This document shows positions 12,987 through 18,882 of a DNA stretch of 18,882 bases, one piece after another. Below the pieces are notes generated by a model, which was not told where the DNA came from, ran no database searches, and was given only the letters and a program-made list of their open reading frames with translations. Both the position numbers and the translations under genes were made by a program. The DNA lies in assembly GCA_902489775.1 (NCBI GenBank), contig CABUBH010000037.1, positions 1 through 18,882 on the forward strand. The letters are read 5' to 3'. This stretch comes from an uncultured Collinsella sp. GTDB taxonomy: Bacteria; Actinomycetota; Coriobacteriia; Coriobacteriales; Coriobacteriaceae. Every line of letters begins with the position of its first letter. Position 1 is the first letter of the stretch.

Positions 12987-13841
12987 ATGGGCAAAGCACT
13001 CAAGCGCTGGTGGCCGCTCTTTATGCTGCCCACGTGCCTGGCGTTTATGATCGGGTTCGTGATTCCCTTTATCCAGGGTTTCTATCTCTCGTTCTGCCAG
13101 TTTATTACCATCAATAACGCGCACTTTGTCGGTATCGAGAACTACGTGCGCGCGCTGTCCGATCCGCAGTTCTCCACGTCGTTCTTCTTTACCGTGGCGT
13201 TTGCCTTCCTGTCGACGGTGCTCATCAACGTGATCGCGCTGGCCATTGCGCAGGCGCTCACTCGCAAGGCGCTCAAGGGCACCAACATCTTCCGTACGAT
13301 TTTCTTTATGCCTAACCTGATTGGCGGCATTGTACTGGGTTACATTTGGCAGATTCTGATCAACTGCCTGCTCTCCAACGTGGGTGCCCAGCTTATCGCC
13401 CTCAACTCCGCCGCTGGCTTCTGGGGCCTTATCATCCTGACCCTGTGGCAACAGGTCGGCTACATGATGATCATCTACATCGCTGGTCTGCAGTCCATTC
13501 CGTCCGACTACATCGAGGCCGCCAAGGTCGACGGTGCCACGGCATGGCAGACGTTTTGGAAGGTTAAGATCCCTAACCTGATGCCGACCATCACTATCTG
13601 CCTGTTCCTGTCCATCACCAACGGCTTTAAGCTGTTCGACCAGAACCTCGCCCTTACCGGCGGCGCTCCCGCGCACTCCACCGAGATGCTCGCCCTGAAC
13701 ATCTACAACACGTTCTATTCGCGTGCCGGTATCGCATGGCAGGGCATCGGTCAGGCCAAGGCGGTTATCTTCTGCATCCTGGTCGTAGCCATCTCCATGA
13801 TTCAGCTTAAGGCCACGAGGTCCAAGGAGGTGCAGCAGTAA
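12987..13841 (+). CDS. Sugar ABC transporter permease, MalF/MsmF type
   Basis: A 284-residue inner-membrane permease with about six hydrophobic segments. The cytoplasmic EAA loop, which docks to the ATPase, reads EAAKVDGA from residue 177. FRTIFFMPNLIGGIVLGYIW and NGFKLFDQNLALTGGAP are typical of the carbohydrate uptake 1 family. It pairs with the next permease to form the channel. GAAAGGA (12973-12979) lies 7 nt before the ATG. The stop codon TAA shares its last A with the ATG of the next gene, so the two are translationally coupled. Confidence 0.92.
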   Translation: MGKALKRWWPLFMLPTCLAFMIGFVIPFIQGFYLSFCQFITINNAHFVGIENYVRALSDPQFSTSFFFTVAFAFLSTVLINVIALAIAQALTRKALKGTNIFRTIFFMPNLIGGIVLGYIWQILINCLLSNVGAQLIALNSAAGFWGLIILTLWQQVGYMMIIYIAGLQSIPSDYIEAAKVDGATAWQTFWKVKIPNLMPTITICLFLSITNGFKLFDQNLALTGGAPAHSTEMLALNIYNTFYSRAGIAWQGIGQAKAVIFCILVVAISMIQLKATRSKEVQQ

Positions 13842-14680
13842 TGAAACGCGATAAGGTTATCAACCGCGCGCTCTCGATTTTCTTTACGATTCTGTCGCTC
13901 GCGTGGATCTACCCCGTGTTCATGATTGCGCTCAATTCCTTTAAAAAGGCAACTGCAATCAGCACCACCACGGCATTCGATCTGCTCACGCCCGAGACGT
14001 TCAACGGCCTCGCAAACTACATGCATGCCCTTAACGAGCAGGGCTTTGCCTCGGCATTTATGTACTCGCTCATCATCACGGTCACGTCGGTCGTGCTGAT
14101 TCTGGTGTGCTGCTCCATGTGTGCTTGGTACGTAGTGCGCGTCAACAGCAAGATCTCGAACTTCTTCTATTACCTGTTCGTGTTTTCGATGGTCGTACCG
14201 TTCCAGATGCTCATGTTCACGCTGTCCAATTTGGCGGACCGCATCGGCTTCAACACGCCGTTCAACATCTGCTTTATCTACCTCGGCTTTGGCGCGGGCC
14301 TGGCGGTCTTTATGTTCGCCGGCTTTGTAAAGAACATTCCGCTCGAGATCGAAGAGGCGGCCATGATCGACGGCTGCAACCCGGTCCAGGTGTTCTTTAA
14401 GATCGTCCTTCCCATCATGAAGCCCACCTATCTTTCGGTCGGCATCCTCGAGACCATGTGGGTCTGGAACGACTATCTTCTGCCCTACCTTACGCTCGAC
14501 TCCACCAAGTACAAGACCATTCCTATTTTGATCCAGTACTTCCGCGGCGGCTACGGCCACGTCGAGCTCGGCCCCATGATGGCCTGCATCATGATGGTCG
14601 TTATCCCCATCGTTATCATGTACATCCTCTGTCAGAAGTACATCATCGACGGCGTGGTGGCAGGTGCCGTCAAGGGCTGA
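13841..14680 (+). CDS. Sugar ABC transporter permease, MalG/MsmG type
   Basis: A 279-residue second permease of the carbohydrate uptake 1 family. It has an N-terminal hydrophobic segment and a signature block YPVFMIALNSFKK, plus about five further spans. The EAA loop is EEAAMIDGCNPVQVFFKIVLP, starting at residue 171. It overlaps the previous gene by one base, and its ribosome binding site AAGGAGGT (13824-13831) lies inside that gene. It should act as a heterodimer with the upstream permease and the ATPase encoded next. Confidence 0.92.
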   Translation: MKRDKVINRALSIFFTILSLAWIYPVFMIALNSFKKATAISTTTAFDLLTPETFNGLANYMHALNEQGFASAFMYSLIITVTSVVLILVCCSMCAWYVVRVNSKISNFFYYLFVFSMVVPFQMLMFTLSNLADRIGFNTPFNICFIYLGFGAGLAVFMFAGFVKNIPLEIEEAAMIDGCNPVQVFFKIVLPIMKPTYLSVGILETMWVWNDYLLPYLTLDSTKYKTIPILIQYFRGGYGHVELGPMMACIMMVVIPIVIMYILCQKYIIDGVVAGAVKG

Positions 14681-14704
14681 TGCCGTAACTGTTTTGCAAG
14701 TTTC

Positions 14705-14730
14705 TGCGGCGCCCTCAACATGGCGCCGCA
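14705..14730 (+). other. Intercistronic stem-loop before the ATPase gene
   Basis: TGCGGCGCC (14705-14713) pairs perfectly with GGCGCCGCA (14722-14730) around CTCAACAT. No T-run follows; the ATPase ribosome binding site GAAAGG starts 5 nt later. It may be an mRNA-stabilising or processing element like the one after the binding-protein gene. Confidence 0.65.
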
Positions 14731-14747
14731 TATCGAAAGGTAAAGAC

Positions 14748-15947
14748 ATGGCCGAGATCGTTCTCAAGCATGTTCAGAAGGTGTATCCCAACACCGAGTC
14801 CAAAAAGAAGGGCTTCTTTGGCAAAAAGAAGAAGACCGAGGAGAAGAAGCACAACCTCAAGGTTACCGAGGACGGTGTGCTCGCTGTAGAGGACTTCAAC
14901 CTCACCGTTCACGACCAGGAGTTCGTTGTCCTCGTTGGCCCCTCTGGCTGCGGTAAGTCCACGACGATGCGCATGGTCGCCGGCCTGGAGGACATTACCT
15001 CGGGCGATGTGCTCATCGACGGCAAGCGTGTCAACGACGTGGCGCCCAAGGACCGCGACATCGCCATGGTGTTCCAGAGCTATGCTCTGTACCCCAATAT
15101 GACGGTGTACGAGAACATGGCATTTACGCTCGAGCTCAAGAAGGTTCCCAAGGACGAGATCGACCGCAAGGTTCGTTCTGCTGCCGAGATTCTGGGCATT
15201 ACCGAGTACCTCGACCGTAAGCCCAAGGCGCTCTCCGGCGGCCAGCGCCAGCGTGTCGCTATCGGCCGCGCCATCGTGCGTGACCCCAAGGTCTTCCTGA
15301 TGGACGAGCCGCTGTCCAACCTGGACGCCAAGCTTCGTAACCAGATGCGTGCCGAGCTCATTAAGCTGCGCCACGAGATCAAGGGCACGTTCATTTATGT
15401 TACTCACGACCAGACCGAGGCTATGACCCTCGGTGACCGTATCGTGGTCATGAAGGACGGCGTCGTCCAGCAGATCGCCACCCCGCAGGAGGTCTTCAAC
15501 CATCCCGCGAACATCTTCGTCGCCGGCTTCATCGGCGTGCCGCAGATGAACTTCTTCGATGCCCAGCTGGTGCGCTCGGGCAACGGCTTTACCGTCAAGA
15601 CCGAGGATATGAACGTGGCGCTCGCCCCCGAGACCTGCGCTCAGCTTGCCCTCAACTGGGACGGCGGCGACGTGAAGGAGATCACGGCTGGCGTGCGCCC
15701 CGAGCAGATTCTGCTTGCCGACAAGGACGAGGAGGGCGCGCTCCAGGGTACCGTCGAGGTGACCGAGCTCATGGGTTCGACCGAGCATGTCCACGTGACT
15801 GCTCCCGATGGCCAGTTCGTCCTGATCATTCCCGTTGTCGACCTTGAGGCCAAGGGTGCGCTCAAGGCGGGCGACCCCATCTGGTTCAAGTTCGAGAAGA
15901 ACGCGACCCACCTCTTCGATAAGGTCTCTGGCAAGAACCTTATCTAG
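14748..15947 (+). CDS. Sugar ABC transporter ATPase, MsmK/UgpC/MalK type
   Basis: A 399-residue nucleotide-binding subunit that powers the two permeases. Walker A is GPSGCGKST (64-72, Lys70). The Q-loop region is VFQSYALYPNMTV, the signature LSGGQRQRVAIGRAI, Walker B VFLMDEPLSNLDAK, and the H-loop YVTHDQTEA. A C-terminal regulatory (TOBE-type) domain follows. An unusual Lys-rich insert of about 25 residues (from about 13 to 40, containing GFFGKKKKTEEKK) splits the first strand from the VLAVEDFNL segment, where MalK proteins go straight on. ATG 14748 is chosen because GAAAGG lies 7 nt upstream; upstream in-frame starts overlap the permease gene. ATPases of this class can serve several sugar transporters. 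Confidence 0.92.
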   Translation: MAEIVLKHVQKVYPNTESKKKGFFGKKKKTEEKKHNLKVTEDGVLAVEDFNLTVHDQEFVVLVGPSGCGKSTTMRMVAGLEDITSGDVLIDGKRVNDVAPKDRDIAMVFQSYALYPNMTVYENMAFTLELKKVPKDEIDRKVRSAAEILGITEYLDRKPKALSGGQRQRVAIGRAIVRDPKVFLMDEPLSNLDAKLRNQMRAELIKLRHEIKGTFIYVTHDQTEAMTLGDRIVVMKDGVVQQIATPQEVFNHPANIFVAGFIGVPQMNFFDAQLVRSGNGFTVKTEDMNVALAPETCAQLALNWDGGDVKEITAGVRPEQILLADKDEEGALQGTVEVTELMGSTEHVHVTAPDGQFVLIIPVVDLEAKGALKAGDPIWFKFEKNATHLFDKVSGKNLI

Positions 15948-15965
15948 GCCCGGTGCATCCGGGCC
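15947..15965 (+). terminator. Hairpin at the ATPase stop codon
   Basis: GGCCCGG (15947-15953) pairs with CCGGGCC (15959-15965) around TGCAT and begins on the last base of the stop codon. Only CTCCCTTT follows, so on its own it is a weak terminator. The stronger one lies at 16016. Confidence 0.45.
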
Positions 15966-16015
15966 CTCCCTTTGGGCGACTGCGGTATTGCCATCCTTTT
16001 GCCGCGGTCACATAT

Positions 16016-16059
16016 AAGGCTCCCCTCCCGTCCACTGGGCGAGAGGGGAGCCTTTCTTT
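16016..16059 (+). terminator. Intrinsic terminator of the ABC operon
   Basis: A perfect 12-bp stem, AAGGCTCCCCTC (16016-16027) with GAGGGGAGCCTT (16043-16054), followed by TCTTT. It closes the four-gene operon 70 nt past its last stop codon. Confidence 0.85.
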
Positions 16060-16086
16060 GTGTTGGGGCTGTCTGACCGGTCGTTT

Positions 16087-16304
16087 GTCTCGATCTGTAA
16101 CGGGTGAGGCTGATTTCGGACGTTAGATGTTACAGATCGAGACGGTTCCGCTGAGCTAACCATTTCATCTAAATCTGTAACACCAAAGGTGAATTTCAGC
16201 TGCTAGATGCTACAGATCGAGATAAACCCAAGGGGAGGGGCCGGTATGTCTCAATCTGTAACAGCTGGGACCGTTTTTACCGAGTAGTTGTTACAGATCG
16301 AGAT
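16087..16304. repeat. Array of three long-loop inverted-repeat units
   Basis: Three units of 57 nt at 16087-16143, 16167-16223 and 16248-16304. Each has a 15-nt left arm (GTCTCGATCTGTAAC type), a 27-nt loop and a 15-nt right arm (GTTACAGATCGAGAC type). Unit 1 arms are perfectly complementary, unit 3 nearly so, and unit 2 has a few mismatches. Units start 80 and 81 nt apart, with unrelated 23- and 24-nt spacers. The loops differ but keep a TTT core and a TAG near the 3' end. The array lies between the convergent terminators of the ABC operon and the phosphorylase gene, a stretch with no gene. I recognise no named family. Candidates are a REP-like element, a multi-hairpin RNA or a protein-binding array. 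Confidence 0.9.
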
Positions 16305-16343
16305 TGTTTGGCCGAGTTGGGTCGCAGAGTAACGTGCGGGCAC

Positions 16344-16376
16344 AAAAAACGGAGCCGTGTTGCCACGACTCCGTTT
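16344..16376 (-). terminator. Intrinsic terminator of the phosphorylase gene
   Basis: On the minus strand AAACGGAGTCGTG (16376-16364) pairs with CACGGCTCCGTTT (16359-16347, one G-U pair) around GCAA and is followed by further Ts. It lies 28 nt past the stop codon of the phosphorylase gene. Confidence 0.9.
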
Positions 16377-16404
16377 CTCAAGAGGATGGGTAAGGGAAGC
16401 GAAA

Positions 16405-18672
16405 TTAGCTCAGGTGCCAAATCTCGTCGTTGTACTGGGAGATCGTGCGGTCAGACGAGAAGGTGCCGGCGTTGGCGATATTGATGAGCGTCTTGCGCAT
16501 CCAGGCGTCCTGGTCCTCGTAGTCGGCCAACACGCGCTCCTTGGTCTGGATGTACTCCTCGATGTCGAGCAGGGCCATAAACCAGTCCTTGCCCTTAATG
16601 TCATCGTGCAGGCGCTGCAGGCGCTCGACGTTGCCGGTCGCCATAAAGGCCGGGTTGGTGATGAAGTCCACCAGCAGTTTAATGCCGGGCTTGCGGTAGA
16701 GCACACCGGCGTCATAGGTGCCGTCGGCATAGAGCTGCTCGACCTGTTTGGACGAGGCACCAAAGGTATAGATATTCTCGTCGCCCACGAGCTCGGCAAT
16801 CTCCACGTTGGCGCCGTCGAGCGTGCACAGGGTTAGGGCGCCGTTGAGCATGAACTTCATGTTGGAGGTGCCGCTCGCCTCCTTGGAGGCCAGGCTGATC
16901 TGCTCGGAGATATCAGCGGCGGGGATCACGCGCTCGGCGGCGGTGACGTTGTAGTTTTCGATCATGACGACCTGCAGGTAGGGAGCCACGTCGGGGTCGT
17001 TTGCAATCCACTGCGACAGCGTCAAGATCAGATGGATGATGTCCTGCGCGATAGTGTAGGCAGGCGCCGCCTTGCCGCCAAAGATGATGGTGACAGGGTG
17101 CTTAGGTCTGTTGCCGTTCTTGATATCGAGGTACTTCCAGATGATGTAGAGCGCGAGCATCTGCTGACGCTTGTACTCGTGGATGCGCTTGACCTGGACG
17201 TCGATGATGGCGTTGGAGGGAATGGTCACGCCCTGCTCGAGCGCCATGAACTGGCGCATGATGGCCTTGGCTTCGACCTTGGTGGCGGCCAGGCGCTCAA
17301 GAACGTCCTTGTCGTCGGCGAACTTGGCGAGTTTGCTCAGATCGCCGGTGCTGCGCCAGTCGGTGCCGATCACATCGTCGAGCAGGCTGGCGAGCGCGGG
17401 GTTGGCCCCATGAATCCAGCGGCGGAAGGTGATGCCGTTGGTCTTGTTGGAGAACTTCTCGGGATAGATCTCGTAGAACGGATGAAGCTCGGTGTCCTCC
17501 AGGATCTTGGTGTGGAGGGCGGCTACGCCGTTGATGGAGAAGCCAAAGTGGATGTCCATGTGGGCCATGTGGACGGTGTCGTGCTCGTCGATGATGGCGA
17601 CGCGCGGGTCATCGTGCTCGGCCTTCGCGATCTCATCGAGCTTGACGATAATGTCGGCGATGGCAGGGGAGACCTTCTGCAGGCTGGTGAGCGGCCACTT
17701 CTCGAGCGCCTCGGCAAGAATCGTGTGGTTAGTGTAGGCGACCATGGAGCGTACGATGGTCACGGCCTCGTCAAACTCGATGCCATGCTCGGTGGTGAGC
17801 AAGCGAATGAGCTCGGGGATGACCATGGTGGGGTGCGTGTCGTTAATTTGGACCACGGCGTAGTCGGCCAGATCGTGCAGGTTGCTGCCGCGCTCGATGG
17901 CCTCGTCGATCAGGAGCTGGGCGGCGTTGCTTACCATGAAGTATTCCTGGTAGATGCGAAGTAGGCGGCCCTGCTCGTCGGAATCGTCGGGGTAGAGGAA
18001 CAAGGTGAGGTTCTTGGCGATCTCGGTCTTGTCGAAGTCGATGGAGCTGCCGGGGACCAGGCCGTCGTCGACGCTCGCCAGGTCGAACAGGCGCAGGCGG
18101 TTCTTGGTGGGCTGGCCGTAACCGGGCACATCGATGTTGACGAGCTTGGAGGTGACGGCAAAATCGCCGAACTCGACGGTGTAGGAGCGGTCATCGTCGA
18201 CTAGGATGTTCTGCTCGCCGAGCCACTCATCGGAGACGGCCTTTTGCTGGTTGTCGACAAAGCGCTGACGGAACAGACCGTAGTGATAGTTGAGGCCCAC
18301 GCCATCGCCGGTCAAGCCCAGCGTGGCGATGGAATCCAGGAAGCACGCGGCCAGGCGACCCAGGCCACCGTTGCCGAGCGACGGCTCGACCTCGAATTCC
18401 TCGATCTTGTTGAGGTCGTGGCCTGCGGCGGTGAGCTGGTCCTTAACCTCGTCGTAGATGCCGAGGTCGATCATGTTGTTGATGAGCAGCTTGCCGATCA
18501 AAAATTCGGCGGAAATGTAATAGAGCTTTTTCTTGCCGTTGTTGAGCGGGCAGGCAGCGGAGCGCTCCTGCACGAGTTTGACCAGCAGCTTGTAAATGCG
18601 ACGGTCGTCGAGCTGCTCGAGCGAGGTGCCAAAAGACTGCTCGGCGAGTTCCATGAGGTTAATTTGGGGCAT
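16405..18672 (-). CDS. glgP: Glycogen/maltodextrin phosphorylase
   Basis: A 755-residue GT35 alpha-glucan phosphorylase, which cleaves alpha-1,4-glucans with phosphate to release glucose 1-phosphate. The N-terminal half has LYYISAEFLIGKLL and EPSLGNGGLGRLAACFLDS. The active-site region has VQINDTHPTMVIPELIR. The C-terminal half carries VQVKRIHEYKRQQ and the pyridoxal-phosphate motif EASGTSNMKFMLNGALTLCTLDGANVE, with Lys606 as cofactor lysine. It is slightly shorter than E. coli MalP or GlgP (about 800 residues). ATG 18672 is chosen because AGGAGA lies 5 nt upstream; an ATG at 18699 would add nine residues and has no ribosome binding site. It faces the ABC operon, which would supply its maltodextrin. 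glgP versus malP cannot be separated from sequence alone. Confidence 0.93.
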   Translation of the reverse strand: MPQINLMELAEQSFGTSLEQLDDRRIYKLLVKLVQERSAACPLNNGKKKLYYISAEFLIGKLLINNMIDLGIYDEVKDQLTAAGHDLNKIEEFEVEPSLGNGGLGRLAACFLDSIATLGLTGDGVGLNYHYGLFRQRFVDNQQKAVSDEWLGEQNILVDDDRSYTVEFGDFAVTSKLVNIDVPGYGQPTKNRLRLFDLASVDDGLVPGSSIDFDKTEIAKNLTLFLYPDDSDEQGRLLRIYQEYFMVSNAAQLLIDEAIERGSNLHDLADYAVVQINDTHPTMVIPELIRLLTTEHGIEFDEAVTIVRSMVAYTNHTILAEALEKWPLTSLQKVSPAIADIIVKLDEIAKAEHDDPRVAIIDEHDTVHMAHMDIHFGFSINGVAALHTKILEDTELHPFYEIYPEKFSNKTNGITFRRWIHGANPALASLLDDVIGTDWRSTGDLSKLAKFADDKDVLERLAATKVEAKAIMRQFMALEQGVTIPSNAIIDVQVKRIHEYKRQQMLALYIIWKYLDIKNGNRPKHPVTIIFGGKAAPAYTIAQDIIHLILTLSQWIANDPDVAPYLQVVMIENYNVTAAERVIPAADISEQISLASKEASGTSNMKFMLNGALTLCTLDGANVEIAELVGDENIYTFGASSKQVEQLYADGTYDAGVLYRKPGIKLLVDFITNPAFMATGNVERLQRLHDDIKGKDWFMALLDIEEYIQTKERVLADYEDQDAWMRKTLINIANAGTFSSDRTISQYNDEIWHLS

Positions 18673-18711
18673 GTTTTCTCCTGTGATGGGTTGTTTCATG
18701 TCTGCAATTCA

Positions 18712-18752
18712 TAAGAAGCCCGCGCGAGGGGATTGGGGTGGCCTCGCGCGGG
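18712..18752 (-). terminator. Hairpin after the upstream minus-strand gene
   Basis: CCCGCGCGAGG and CCTCGCGCGGG (18752-18742 with 18729-18719) form a perfect 11-bp stem on the minus strand, followed by GCTTCTTAT, a weak U-tract. It separates the partial gene at the right edge from the phosphorylase gene and probably reduces read-through. Confidence 0.6.
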
Positions 18753-18800
18753 AAAAGCAAGCGCGTCCGCACGGTGGGGAGGGGTCGGGCGCGGTAGCTC

Positions 18801-18882
18801 CTATTGAGGAAGCTCGATTTCGGCTTCCGACGGGATGCGGAAGTAGGTCTCGGTCCAGTCGGTGAGTTTGTGCTCGAGCTCG
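18801..18882 (-). CDS. C-terminal end of an unidentified protein (partial)
   Basis: The last 26 codons of a minus-strand gene running in from beyond the window, ending LTDWTETYFRIPSEAEIELPQ and a TAG stop at 18803-18801. Codon use fits its neighbours and a terminator-like hairpin follows, which supports a real gene end. The tail is too short to assign a family. The position upstream of a glycogen phosphorylase suggests another glucan-metabolism enzyme, but that is only context. Confidence 0.6.
   Translation of the reverse strand, partial: ELEHKLTDWTETYFRIPSEAEIELPQ

Noticed and set aside
16087..16304. CRISPR array
   Set aside because: Units are long inverted repeats with partly similar loops, only three units, repeat-spacer proportions do not fit, and no cas genes are present.
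18673..18699. Start of the phosphorylase gene at 18699
   Set aside because: The AGGAGA Shine-Dalgarno sequence lies between the two ATGs and serves the inner one at 18672.

Overview
The window reads as ordinary chromosome from a high-GC actinobacterium. Gene content, codon use (C/G-ending codons), the AAAGG-type ribosome binding sites and the style of the intergenic repeats suggest a gut Coriobacteriia member, most likely Collinsella-like. That placement is inference from recognised protein families; no marker gene such as rRNA is present.

Left part (1-4730, + strand). A carbon-starvation/peptide transporter gene (cstA family) is preceded by a 235-nt leader. The leader holds a good sigma-70-type promoter with a palindrome between its boxes, a 14-codon open frame ending in a run of Ile/Val codons, mutually exclusive hairpins and a strong intrinsic terminator. 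This is the layout of a branched-chain-amino-acid attenuator. Next is a 730-residue protein with a winged-helix-like N-terminus, a very long charged low-complexity linker and a C-terminal TOPRIM domain like that of Wadjet nuclease subunit JetD (DUF2220). No JetA, JetB or JetC gene lies next to it.

Middle (4731-5690). About 850 bases carry no convincing gene but are crowded with structure: a 34-bp perfect inverted repeat around the second copy of a hairpin repeat that also opens the window, a convergent pair of near-identical 30-mers, degenerate direct repeats, a duplicated tRNA 3' end, and then tRNA-Gln(UUG) with its terminator.

Minus-strand block (5696-10332). This holds a cytoplasmic protein with two peptidoglycan-binding domains (CwlM-like layout), a polyprenyl diphosphate synthase, and a PTS EIIC-EIIB transporter fused to a HAD phosphatase.

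Alpha-glucoside block (10333-18882). A TreR-like GntR/UTRA regulator is divergent from the PTS gene. Downstream is a four-gene carbohydrate ABC operon (Tat-type lipoprotein binding protein, two permeases, MsmK/MalK-type ATPase). Convergent to it is a glycogen/maltodextrin phosphorylase gene, followed on the minus strand by the 3' end of one more gene. Four copies of a TreR-like operator (consensus TTGTTTAAACAA) lie in the promoter regions of the PTS gene, the regulator and the ABC operon, so these probably form one local regulon. In this reading, disaccharide enters by PTS and may be dephosphorylated by the fused phosphatase, oligosaccharide enters by ABC, and both feed phosphorolysis. Between the convergent terminators of the ABC operon and the phosphorylase gene lies a striking array of three inverted-repeat units of identical geometry.
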